Below are positions 7,103 to 14,182 of a stretch of 14,841 nucleotides of DNA, piece by piece. The notes under the pieces were generated by a model. The model ran no database searches and was not told the origin of the DNA. It worked only from the letters and a program-made list of their open reading frames with translations. This DNA is from Intestinibacter sp964449895. Lineage in GTDB: Bacteria > Bacillota > Clostridia > Peptostreptococcales > Peptostreptococcaceae. The position numbers and the translations under genes are program-made. Each line of letters begins with the position of its first letter. Position 1 is the stretch's first letter. The stretch spans positions 1 to 14,841 of the forward strand of contig CAYVBY010000026.1 of the NCBI GenBank assembly GCA_964449895.1, read 5' to 3'.

Positions 7103-10100
7103 CTATATTTCAAAATCACTGCTGTCATCTTCTTCAAAGCTACTGAAATCATAACCTAAACTATCATCTACATCTTCAACACCATTATAATCTATATCAC
7201 CATCTAATAAATCATCATCTGATTCATCTGGATCTTCTATAACATGAGATTCTTCAACTTCTCTCTCATCACTTATAAGGCTTAATTCGAAGTTTCCATC
7301 AACTTCATCATCTAAATCTGTAGATTCTATTACTTCTAACTCTTCATCTTCTTCGCCTAAAACTTTAACATCTAAGCATAAACTTTGAAGTTCTTTTATA
7401 AGAACTTTGAATGATTCAGGTATACCTGGTTCAGGTATATTTTCACCTTTAACTATTGCTTCGTATGTTCTTACACGACCTACAACATCATCTGATTTTA
7501 CAGTAAGTATTTCTTGAAGTATGTGTGCAGCTCCGTATGCTTCAAGAGCCCAAACTTCCATCTCACCAAATCTTTGTCCACCAAATTGAGCTTTACCTCC
7601 AAGTGGTTGTTGAGTTACTAATGAGTATGGTCCAGTACTTCTTGCATGTAACTTATCATCAACTAAGTGATGTAGTTTTAAGTAGTACATGTAACCTACT
7701 GTGATTCTATTATCAAAAGTATCACCTGTTCTACCATCATATAATGTTAATTTACCATCTCTTGGATATCCTGCTTGTTCAAGAGCGTCCATTATATCAG
7801 TTTCTTTTGCCCCATCAAATACTGATGTTGCAACATACCATCCTAATTTCTTAGCAGCAAGACCTAAGTGAACTTCAAGCACCTGACCGATGTTCATACG
7901 AGATGGTATACCTTGTGGGTTAAGAACTATATCCATTGGTGTACCGTCTTCCATAAATGGCATATCTTCTTCTGGTAATACTCTTGAGATAACCCCTTTA
8001 TTACCATGACGTCCGGCCATTTTATCTCCGACTTTTATTTTTCTTTTCTTAGCTATATAACATCTAACTAATTCGTTTACTCCTGGTGATAAATCATCTC
8101 CATTTTCTCTTGTAAATACTTTTACATCAACTATGATTCCAGATTCACCATGAGGTACTTTTAAAGATGTATCTCTAACTTCTCTAGCTTTTTCACCGAA
8201 TATTGCACGAAGTAATCTTTCTTCAGCAGTAAGTTCAGTTTCTCCTTTTGGAGTTACTTTACCAACTAATATATCTCCTGAATCTACTTCAGCACCTATT
8301 CTTATTATACCTCTGTCGTCTAAGTTTTTAATTGCACTTTCTCCAACATTTGGTATATCTTTAGTTATTTCTTCAGGTCCTAATTTAGTATCCCTAGCTT
8401 CACATTCATATTCTTCTATGTGGATTGTTGATAATCTGTCTTCTTTTACAAGTCTTTCATTGATTAAAACAGCATCCTCATAGTTGTAACCTTCCCAAGT
8501 CATGAATGCTATTAAGCAGTTTCTACCTAATGCTATTTCACCTAAATCTGTAGCTGGTCCGTCAGCTATAACATCTCCAGCTTTAATTAAATCACCTTTA
8601 TTTATTATAGGAGTTTGATTTACACAAGTACCTGAATTTGAACGTTTAAATTTAAGTAATTTGTATCTATCTCTATTTCCATCTTCTTTTTTGATTATTA
8701 TTTCATCTGCTGTTACTCTTTCTGCTATACCAGTATTTTTAGCAACAACAACTGCTCCAGAGTCTTTTGCAGCTCTGTATTCAACCCCTGTACCTATTAT
8801 AGGAGCTTCTCTTCTAACAAGTGGTACTGCTTGACGTTGCATGTTTGATCCCATTAGGGCACGGTTTGCGTCGTCATTTTCAAGGAAAGGTATCATAGCT
8901 GTTGCTATAGATACAACTTGTTTAGGAGATATATCCATAAAGTCAACTCTATCAGTAGGAACAAGTTCAACTGTACCATTTACAGTTCTACAAACTACTC
9001 TTGAGTTAACAAAGCTACCATCTTCATTTAATGGTTCATTGGCTTGTGCTCTTATGAAGATATCTTCTTCGTCTGCAGTAAGATAATGTATCTCATCTGT
9101 CATCTTTCCTGTTTCTTTATCATATTTTCTATAAGGAGATTCTATAAATCCATATTCATTTATTTTAGCATATGTTCCTAATGAGTTTATAAGCCCGATA
9201 TTTGGACCTTCTGGAGTTTCTATAGGACACATTCTACCATAATGTGAATGATGAACGTCACGCACTTCGAATCCAGCTCTTTCTCTTGAAAGACCACCTG
9301 GTCCTAATGCTGATAATCTTCTCTTATGTGTTAACTCAGATAATGGGTTAGTTTGATCCATGAACTGAGATAATTGTGAACTACCAAAGAATTCTTTGAT
9401 AGCAGCTGAAACTGGTCTTATATTTACTAATGCTTGTGGAGTTATAGATTCTACATCTTGAACAGTCATTCTTTCTCTTATAACTCTTTCCATTCTTGAA
9501 AGACCAATTCTAACTTGATTTTGTAATAATTCACCAACAGATCTTATTCTTCTGTTTCCTAAATGGTCTATATCGTCTATGTTTCCTATTCCAAAGAATA
9601 AGTTGAATTCATAACTTATAGAGGCGATTATATCATCTAATAAGATATGTTTAGGAATTAATTCCTTCATTCTTATTTTTATACTTTCTTTTATTTCTTC
9701 TTCATCACTATACTCATCTAAAATTTCTTTTAATGTTGGATAGTGAACTTTTTCTTTTATGTTTAAATCATCTATGTCAAAATCTATGTGAGCTTTAATG
9801 TCAACAAAATTATTACCTATTACTTTAACTTTCTTTTCATCTTCAGTTTTTATGTTAACTGCATTAATACCTGAGTTTTGTATTTTCCAAGCATTTTCAA
9901 GACTTATTTTTTCATCAGCTTTAACAAATACTTCACCTGTTTCAGGATTAATGATGTCATCATAAGCTATTCTATTCATTATTCTGTATGCTAAAGCAAG
10001 TTTTTTATTGAATTTATATCTACCTACTTTTGCTAAATCGTATCTCTTTGCATCAAAGAAAAGAGAATTTATTAATGAAGATGCACTTTCTACTGTTGGT

Positions 10101-10876
10101 GGTTCACCTGGTCTTAATTTTTTATAAATTTCGATTAAACCTTCTTCAACATTTGTAGTATTGTCTTTTTCTAATGTTGCTAATAATCTTTCATCTTCAC
10201 CTAAAAGTTCAATTATTTCTGCATTTGTGCCTATTCCTAAAGCTCTTAATAATACAGTAACTGGTTGTTTTCTAGTTCTATCAACTCTAACAGAAACTAC
10301 ATCATTAGAATCAGTTTCATATTCTAACCAAGCACCTCTATTAGGTATAACAGTAGAAGATATTAACTTCTTACCTGTTTTATCTCTTTCTAATGCATAA
10401 TATACACCAGGAGATCTAACTAATTGACTTACTATAACTCTTTCCGCTCCATTTATTACGAAAGTTCCTCTATCTGTCATAAGCGGGAAATCGCCCATGA
10501 AAACTTCTTGTTCTTTTATATCTCCTGTTTCTTTGTTAATAAGTCTTACTTTTACTTTTAGAGGCGCACAATATGTAGCATCTCTATCTTTACATTCTTC
10601 AATGTCATATTTAGGCTTATCTTTAGCCTTGTCTTTAGACTTATCACTTGGATCTCTAGGTGTATCATCTAGAGAATAATCAACAAATTCTAATATTAGA
10701 TTTCCTGTGTAATCCTCTATTGGAGAAATGTCATTAAAAACTTCTTTTAAACCTTCTTTTAAAAACCACTTATAAGAATCTACTTGTATTTCTATAAGAT
10801 TTGGTAAATCAGCTATTTCTTTTATTTTAGAAAAGCTCATCCTCTCTCTCTTACCTATCATGACAGGATATGGCAT
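7103..10876 (-). CDS. rpoB: DNA-directed RNA polymerase beta subunit
   Basis: Beta forms the second jaw of RNA polymerase and the rifamycin pocket. The 1257-residue protein has the protrusion and lobe, the rifamycin region (GSSQLSQFMDQ from 498; H517, R520 and S522 unmutated), the lysine-rich core motif GDKMAGRHGNKGV, and the C-terminal clamp part that meets beta'. Residues equivalent to C. difficile fidaxomicin positions Q1074 and V1143 are Q1089 and V1158, both unchanged. Two parts stand out: residues 72-86 are an apparent 15-residue insertion in a protrusion loop (three D-K-x-K units across 78-89), and residues 1174-1257 are an acidic tail with 39 Asp or Glu. The ATG start has AGAGGTG at 10884-10890, seven bases away. 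It has its own promoter (10936-10964) and continues into rpoC after 44 bp. Confidence 0.99.
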   Translation of the reverse strand: MPYPVMIGKRERMSFSKIKEIADLPNLIEIQVDSYKWFLKEGLKEVFNDISPIEDYTGNLILEFVDYSLDDTPRDPSDKSKDKAKDKPKYDIEECKDRDATYCAPLKVKVRLINKETGDIKEQEVFMGDFPLMTDRGTFVINGAERVIVSQLVRSPGVYYALERDKTGKKLISSTVIPNRGAWLEYETDSNDVVSVRVDRTRKQPVTVLLRALGIGTNAEIIELLGEDERLLATLEKDNTTNVEEGLIEIYKKLRPGEPPTVESASSLINSLFFDAKRYDLAKVGRYKFNKKLALAYRIMNRIAYDDIINPETGEVFVKADEKISLENAWKIQNSGINAVNIKTEDEKKVKVIGNNFVDIKAHIDFDIDDLNIKEKVHYPTLKEILDEYSDEEEIKESIKIRMKELIPKHILLDDIIASISYEFNLFFGIGNIDDIDHLGNRRIRSVGELLQNQVRIGLSRMERVIRERMTVQDVESITPQALVNIRPVSAAIKEFFGSSQLSQFMDQTNPLSELTHKRRLSALGPGGLSRERAGFEVRDVHHSHYGRMCPIETPEGPNIGLINSLGTYAKINEYGFIESPYRKYDKETGKMTDEIHYLTADEEDIFIRAQANEPLNEDGSFVNSRVVCRTVNGTVELVPTDRVDFMDISPKQVVSIATAMIPFLENDDANRALMGSNMQRQAVPLVRREAPIIGTGVEYRAAKDSGAVVVAKNTGIAERVTADEIIIKKEDGNRDRYKLLKFKRSNSGTCVNQTPIINKGDLIKAGDVIADGPATDLGEIALGRNCLIAFMTWEGYNYEDAVLINERLVKEDRLSTIHIEEYECEARDTKLGPEEITKDIPNVGESAIKNLDDRGIIRIGAEVDSGDILVGKVTPKGETELTAEERLLRAIFGEKAREVRDTSLKVPHGESGIIVDVKVFTRENGDDLSPGVNELVRCYIAKKRKIKVGDKMAGRHGNKGVISRVLPEEDMPFMEDGTPMDIVLNPQGIPSRMNIGQVLEVHLGLAAKKLGWYVATSVFDGAKETDIMDALEQAGYPRDGKLTLYDGRTGDTFDNRITVGYMYYLKLHHLVDDKLHARSTGPYSLVTQQPLGGKAQFGGQRFGEMEVWALEAYGAAHILQEILTVKSDDVVGRVRTYEAIVKGENIPEPGIPESFKVLIKELQSLCLDVKVLGEEDEELEVIESTDLDDEVDGNFELSLISDEREVEESHVIEDPDESDDDLLDGDIDYNGVEDVDDSLGYDFSSFEEDDSSDFEI
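10610..10645 (-). repeat. Three 12-bp tandem repeats inside rpoB
   Basis: Three consecutive copies of GA(T/C)AAG(T/G/C)CTAAA encode DKSK, DKAK and DKPK (RpoB residues 78-89). The copies differ at two positions, both visible in the sequence. The repeat keeps the frame, so gain or loss of a unit would change the protein by four residues. Confidence 0.95.
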
Positions 10877-10935
10877 TCACTTTCACCTCTCAATAATTAA
10901 AAATAAAACTTTTGTCTTACTAAACGCATCTAGTA

Positions 10936-10964
10936 ATTTTAACATAAGTTTGAGTAAATTTCAA
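10936..10964 (-). promoter_or_regulatory. Sigma-A promoter of rpoB-rpoC
   Basis: The -35 box TTGAAA (10959-10964) and -10 box TAAAAT (10936-10941) are 17 bp apart, with the TG extension ATGTTAAAAT. The sequence just upstream (10965-11020) is almost all A and T, like an UP element, and includes an 8-bp inverted repeat (10974-10981 with 10990-10997). The predicted start near 10929 gives a leader of about 53 nt. Confidence 0.8.
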
Positions 10965-11163
10965 CATTTCATGATATATAATTTTAAATTTATATATTAT
11001 TTTTATTATGAACCACGTATACATTAAATTTGCATTATCTATTATGTACACATTCTTAAACATTAATTCCATTTTTTTATATTTTTTTCATAAAGTTGAG
11101 AATAGAGAATATAAACCCATTAGACTTATATTCTCTATTCTCAACTTTATTGCCCTATAACTC
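10965..11163. other. Non-coding part of the rplL-rpoB gap
   Basis: This AT-rich stretch lies between the rplL terminator and the rpoB promoter and holds no protein or RNA gene that I can recognise. Its notable contents are the 25-bp inverted repeat at 11090-11150 and a smaller AT-only inverted repeat at 10974-10997. Bacillus subtilis has a methyltransferase gene at this junction; no remnant of one is visible here. Confidence 0.7.
11090..11150. repeat. Perfect 25-bp inverted repeat before rpoB
   Basis: The arms 11090-11114 and 11126-11150 are exact reverse complements over 25 bp, with an 11-nt spacer (11115-11125). Neither strand shows a U-run directly after the stem, so it is not an ordinary intrinsic terminator. 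In read-through RNA from rplL it would form a long uninterrupted duplex, the type of substrate cleaved by RNase III. In E. coli an RNase III site lies at this same junction. A small non-autonomous element is an alternative, but no target duplication was found. Confidence 0.9.
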
Positions 11164-11190
11164 AAAAAAGGTGCCTCGCGGAGACACCTT
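11164..11190 (-). terminator. Intrinsic terminator after rplL
   Basis: In the sense RNA a 10-bp stem with one U-G wobble (11181-11190 with 11168-11177) closes a CGC loop. The last two stem pairs run straight into a six-U tract (plus-strand A run 11164-11169). It starts 14 bases after the rplL stop codon, so rplJL transcripts should end here at least in part. Confidence 0.92.
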
Positions 11191-11203
11191 CTTCTTAAAA
11201 AAA

Positions 11204-11572
11204 TTATTTAAGTTCTACTGATGCACCAGCAGCTTCTAATTTTTCTTTTATTTGTTCAGCTTCTTCTTTAGAAGCTCCTTCTTTAACAGCTTTAGGAGCG
11301 TTGTCAACTAAGTCTTTAGCATCTTTTAATCCTAAACCAGTTATTTCTCTAACTACTTTTATAACTCCAACTTTTGAAGAACCAGCATTTGTTAATACAA
11401 CATCAAATTCTGATTTTTCTTCAGCAGCACCAGCAGCAGCACCAGCAGCACCAGCAACCATAACTGGAGCAGAAGCAGATACACCGAATTTTTCTTCAGC
11501 TGCTTTTACTAATTCATTTAATTCTGTAACTTTCATTTGTTCTATAGCTTCTAATATTTGTTCTATTGTCAT
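11204..11572 (-). CDS. rplL: 50S ribosomal protein L7/L12
   Basis: L7/L12 forms the flexible ribosomal stalk that recruits translation GTPases, including the EF-G and EF-Tu encoded in the same window. The 122-residue protein shows the helical N-terminal dimer and L10-binding domain (about 1-31), an Ala/Gly-rich hinge (about 32-52) and the globular C-terminal domain starting near FDVVL and ending GASVELK. The frame is open to a GTG at 11581, but that GTG belongs to the GGAGGTG ribosome binding site (11579-11585). I chose the ATG at 11572 (MTIEQILEAIEQM), spaced eight bases from GGAGG. It lies 67 bp after rplJ and is followed by a terminator. L12 is made in excess over L10 in bacteria, and this gene has a strong ribosome binding site. 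Confidence 0.98.
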   Translation of the reverse strand: MTIEQILEAIEQMKVTELNELVKAAEEKFGVSASAPVMVAGAAGAAAGAAEEKSEFDVVLTNAGSSKVGVIKVVREITGLGLKDAKDLVDNAPKAVKEGASKEEAEQIKEKLEAAGASVELK

Positions 11573-11578
11573 TTTTAG

Positions 11579-11585
11579 CACCTCC
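11579..11585 (-). promoter_or_regulatory. Ribosome binding site of rplL (decides the start)
   Basis: GGAGGTG overlaps an in-frame GTG that would give a three-residue extension (MLK). The spacing and the family N-terminus both favour the ATG at 11572. Confidence 0.85.
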
Positions 11586-11639
11586 GAATTTTTTACTAAT
11601 TTTTATTTTTTAATCTTATTTTCTAAATTTAACTGACAA

Positions 11640-12143
11640 TTAAGCTTCTTGTCCTTCTTTTTCTTTTATTAAAGCATCTAATAAATATACAAAGTTTGAC
11701 ATTGGAGCTTTTAAGCTTCCAAGTAATTTTGCAAGAAGAACTTCTCTTGGTGGTATATTTGCGAACTCAACTATTTGAGCTTCGTTGTAGAATGTTCCTT
11801 CTACTACACCCATTTTTAATTTCATTTTTGGATGAGCTTCCATAAAGTCTTTTATAACTCTAGCTGGAGCTATTGGATCTTCGTAACCAAATGCTATAGC
11901 ATTAGTTCCTACTAATAACTCGTCGTTGAATTCTGCTATTCCAACTTCTTTAGCTGCTCTTCTAACTAAAGTGTTTTTGTAAACTTTGTATTCAACACCA
12001 GCTTCTCTCATTTTTTTTCTTAATTCTGTAACTTCTTCTACTGTTAAACCTTTGTAGTCAACAACTATTGTAGAAGATGATTTTTGTAGTTTTTCAACTA
12101 TTTCAGCAACAACTTGTGATTTAATTTGTATAGCTTCTCTCAT
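11640..12143 (-). CDS. rplJ: 50S ribosomal protein L10
   Basis: L10 anchors L12 dimers to 23S rRNA and forms the base of the stalk. The 167-residue protein starts MREAIQIKSQVVAEIVEKLQ and has the N-terminal rRNA-binding domain (STIVVDYKGLTVEEVTELRKK, with YKVYKNTLVRRA), followed by the C-terminal helix (LLDALIKEKEGQ) that holds L12. The ATG start has AAGGAGGTG at 12153-12161. It is preceded by an L10 leader RNA and an attenuator, so the L10-L12 complex very likely represses its own operon, as known for Bacillus subtilis. It has its own promoter right after rplA and is co-transcribed with rplL. Confidence 0.99.
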   Translation of the reverse strand: MREAIQIKSQVVAEIVEKLQKSSSTIVVDYKGLTVEEVTELRKKMREAGVEYKVYKNTLVRRAAKEVGIAEFNDELLVGTNAIAFGYEDPIAPARVIKDFMEAHPKMKLKMGVVEGTFYNEAQIVEFANIPPREVLLAKLLGSLKAPMSNFVYLLDALIKEKEGQEA

Positions 12144-12189
12144 CTAGATGTGCACCTCCTTCACAAAAGTCTATTCACCGTATATAATC

Positions 12190-12229
12190 AAAAAAGCTTT
12201 TATATCTAATAAATGTAGACATAAAAGCT
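12190..12229 (-). terminator. Attenuator terminator in the rplJ leader
   Basis: AGCUUUUAU (12221-12229) pairs perfectly with AUAAAAGCU (12195-12203), and the stem leads into six U residues (12190-12195). The 17-nt loop contains GUCUAC, the same segment that closes the L10 leader helix, so the two structures compete. It ends about 46 nt before the rplJ start, as expected for a transcription attenuator. Confidence 0.8.
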
Positions 12230-12292
12230 CTAGTTTCAATTTATCTAAAACCTCGGCAGGAAATTAAGCTCTCGCACCTACTGTCTACGGCA
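12213..12292 (-). ncRNA. L10 leader (ribosomal protein autoregulatory RNA)
   Basis: The sense RNA contains the conserved L10-leader elements in order: GCCGUAGACAG, GUAGG pairing with CCUGC, the following CCGAGG segment typical of the kink-turn, a GGUUUU/GAAACU stem, and a final AUGUCUACAU. GUAGAC (12282-12287) pairs with GUCUAC (12215-12220) to close the element. It lies between the rplJ promoter and rplJ, the expected place. The L10-L12 complex binds such leaders and controls rplJL by attenuation in B. subtilis. Confidence 0.9.
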
Positions 12293-12323
12293 AATTTATT
12301 CATTTTTAACATCAACAAGAGAT

Positions 12324-12352
12324 ATTATAACATGTATATTGAACTATGTCAA
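12324..12352 (-). promoter_or_regulatory. Sigma-A promoter of rplJ-rplL
   Basis: This is a full consensus match: TTGACA (12347-12352), 17 bp, TATAAT (12324-12329), with a TG extension (ATGTTATAAT). The -35 box begins five bases after the rplA stop codon. The predicted start near 12317 gives a leader of about 174 nt. Confidence 0.93.
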
Positions 12353-12357
12353 TAATA

Positions 12358-13056
12358 TTATTCAGTTACTCTTGCAGGATTTATTTTTACTCCAGGTCCC
12401 ATAGTTGAAGCAACTGTTATACTTCTTAAGTATTGTCCTTTAGCTGCAGATGGTTTAGCTTTTATTATAGCTCCCATTAATACAGCAAAGTTTTCAGTTA
12501 ATTTTTCTCCACCGAAAGATACTTTACCTATAGCAACGTGGATTATGTTGTTTTTGTCTAATCTGTATTCAACTTTACCAGCTTTGATTTCTTCTATAGC
12601 TTTAGTAACATCAAATGTAACTGTTCCTGATTTTGGGTTTGGCATTAAACCTTTTGGTCCTAATACTCTACCTAATCTACCAACTACACCCATCATATCT
12701 GGAGTAGCAACAACTACATCAAAATCAAACCAGTTTTCTTTTTGTATTTTTTGTACTAAATCTTCAGCACCTACAAAATCTGCTCCTGCAGCTTCTGCTT
12801 CTTTAGCTTTTTCACCTTTAGCGAAAACTAAAACTTTTTTAGTTTTTCCTGTTCCGTGAGGTAATACTATTGCACCTCTAACTTGTTGATCTGCATGTCT
12901 TGAGTCAACACCTAATTTTATATGAGCTTCAACTGTTTCATCGAATTTAGCAGTAGCTATTTCGCTTACTAAGCTTAAAGCTTCTTTAGAATCGTATAAT
13001 TTTGTTCTATCTATTTTTCCTAATGCTTCTACATATTTTTTGCTTTTTTTAGCCAT
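12358..13056 (-). CDS. rplA: 50S ribosomal protein L1
   Basis: L1 forms the mobile arm by the E site that helps release deacylated tRNA, and it is a known translational repressor of its own mRNA in bacteria and archaea. The 232-residue protein has normal length, an N-terminal domain I half, the domain II segment with HGTGKTKKVLVFAKG (68-82), and the L1 signature GRLGRVLGPKGLMPNPKSG (127-145). The ATG start has AAGGAGG at 13067-13073, ten bases upstream. It lies 70 bp after rplK. That spacer folds into a candidate L1-binding element, so L1 may control its own translation. The rplJ promoter starts immediately after its stop. Confidence 0.99.
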   Translation of the reverse strand: MAKKSKKYVEALGKIDRTKLYDSKEALSLVSEIATAKFDETVEAHIKLGVDSRHADQQVRGAIVLPHGTGKTKKVLVFAKGEKAKEAEAAGADFVGAEDLVQKIQKENWFDFDVVVATPDMMGVVGRLGRVLGPKGLMPNPKSGTVTFDVTKAIEEIKAGKVEYRLDKNNIIHVAIGKVSFGGEKLTENFAVLMGAIIKAKPSAAKGQYLRSITVASTMGPGVKINPARVTE

Positions 13057-13073
13057 TTTTAAAATTCCTCCTT

Positions 13074-13114
13074 GTGGTTATTGTCGGCATTTGCCTCCCA
13101 CTTCTAACGAAGTG
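13074..13114 (-). promoter_or_regulatory. Candidate L1-binding mRNA element upstream of rplA
   Basis: In the sense RNA, GUGG (13098-13101) can pair with CCAC (13074-13077), enclosing a GGC-AAAU-GCC hairpin (13086-13095). The two helices are separated by an asymmetric internal loop, GA on one side and GACAAUAA on the other. Two short helices with an asymmetric loop is the general form of known L1 targets on rRNA and mRNA. An alternative hairpin, CACUUC-GUUA-GAAGUG (13099-13114), uses the same GUG, so the two exclude each other. CCAC directly abuts the rplA ribosome binding site. Binding by L1 is inferred. Confidence 0.5.
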
Positions 13115-13126
13115 TCTAATAAATAA

Positions 13127-13552
13127 TTAGTCTTCTACTACGATACCCATACTTCTAGCAGTACCAGCTATCATACTCATTGCAGCTTCTACTGATGCAG
13201 CGTTTAAGTCTGGCATTTTTAATTCAGCTATTTCTCTTATTTTAGCTGAGCTTAATGTAGCAACTTTCTTTTTGTTTGGTTCTCCTGAAGCTGAATCTAA
13301 TCCAGCAGCTTTTTTAAGTAATACTGCAGCAGGTGGAGTTTTTGTTATAAATGTAAATGATCTATCTTGATATACAGTTATAACAACTGGTATTATCATT
13401 CCTGCTTGATCTGCAGTTTTAGCATTGAATTCTTTAGTGAATCCCATTATATTAACACCGTGTTGTCCTAACGCTGGACCAACTGGTGGAGCTGGAGTAG
13501 CCTTTCCTGCAGGTATTTGTAATTTTATTTGACCTATAACTTTTTTAGCCAT
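13127..13552 (-). CDS. rplK: 50S ribosomal protein L11
   Basis: L11 sits at the GTPase-associated centre, at the base of the stalk, and is needed for RelA-type sensing of uncharged tRNA and for thiopeptide action. The 141-residue protein has the N-terminal domain with IPAGKATPAPPVGPALGQHG (13-32), including the prolines P20, P22, P23 and P26 where thiopeptide-resistance substitutions are known; all are intact. The C-terminal rRNA-binding domain ends MSMIAGTARSMGIVVED. The ATG start has AGGAGGTG at 13561-13568, eight bases away. It is 31 bp after nusG with no promoter or terminator between, so it is probably in the rpmG-secE-nusG transcript, and it leads into rplA. Confidence 0.99.
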   Translation of the reverse strand: MAKKVIGQIKLQIPAGKATPAPPVGPALGQHGVNIMGFTKEFNAKTADQAGMIIPVVITVYQDRSFTFITKTPPAAVLLKKAAGLDSASGEPNKKKVATLSSAKIREIAELKMPDLNAASVEAAMSMIAGTARSMGIVVED

Positions 13553-13583
13553 ATCGAGCGCACCTCCTCAAATTCCTTCTAAA

Positions 13584-14165
13584 TTATATTCTTTCTATGC
13601 TCTTTAATTCTACTTCTAGTGATAATTCATTACCACAACCATCTAAGCATACTTTTGCTATTTTATTTTTCGCATCGATTTGTTTTACAATTCCACTTTG
13701 TCCTTTAAATGAACCATCGCATACTTTTACTAAATCACCAATTTCTATTTCTACGCGATTTTCGCCTATTTTATCTAAATTGATTCCCATAGCCTCAACT
13801 TCTGCGTCACTAAGTGGAACTGGTTTAGAACCTGGTCCTACGAATCCCGTAACACCTTTTGTATTTCTTACTATATACCAAGATTCATCTGTTATCATCA
13901 TATTGATAAGAACATAACTTGGATATATTTTTCTTTGTCTTACTTTTGTTTTTTCTTTTACGACTTCTTTTACTTCGCCGTTATCTTTTACTTTTTCTTT
14001 TACTTTTGTAGTTTCAATTACATCTTCAGTAGGGACGATAACTTGTCTTATACAGTCTTCCATTCCCCTTGTCTTTACTGCTTTTTCTATGGTAGCTTTA
14101 ACTTTATTTTCATGTCCTGAATAAGTATGAACTACATACCATTTTGCTTCTTGTATTTCCGACAT
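13584..14165 (-). CDS. nusG: Transcription elongation/antitermination factor NusG
   Basis: NusG binds the RNA polymerase clamp, affects pausing and termination, and can link transcription to translation. The 193-residue protein has an NGN domain (KWYVVHTYSGHENKVK from residue 8, SWYIVRNTKGVTGFVGPGSKP at about 95-115) and a C-terminal KOW domain (about 140-193, GDLVKVCDGSFKGQSGIV). Between the conserved VPTEDV and YPSYVL segments is a Lys/Glu/Val-rich stretch (54-79) roughly 15 residues longer than in the 177-residue B. subtilis protein, containing four VK(E/D)-type units. The ATG start has AAGGAGA at 14172-14178, six bases upstream. It lies 17 bp after secE, the usual pairing. Confidence 0.98.
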   Translation of the reverse strand: MSEIQEAKWYVVHTYSGHENKVKATIEKAVKTRGMEDCIRQVIVPTEDVIETTKVKEKVKDNGEVKEVVKEKTKVRQRKIYPSYVLINMMITDESWYIVRNTKGVTGFVGPGSKPVPLSDAEVEAMGINLDKIGENRVEIEIGDLVKVCDGSFKGQSGIVKQIDAKNKIAKVCLDGCGNELSLEVELKSIERI

Positions 14166-14182
14166 TTACATTCTCCTTTTTT

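Noticed and set aside
11090..11150. Reading the 25-bp inverted repeat as a second rplL terminator
   Set aside because: Neither side has a U-run directly after the stem, and a good terminator already lies between it and rplL.
11301..11636. Plus-strand open frame antisense to rplL
   Set aside because: Its alanine and proline-rich part is the complement of the L7/L12 hinge codons; no independent support.
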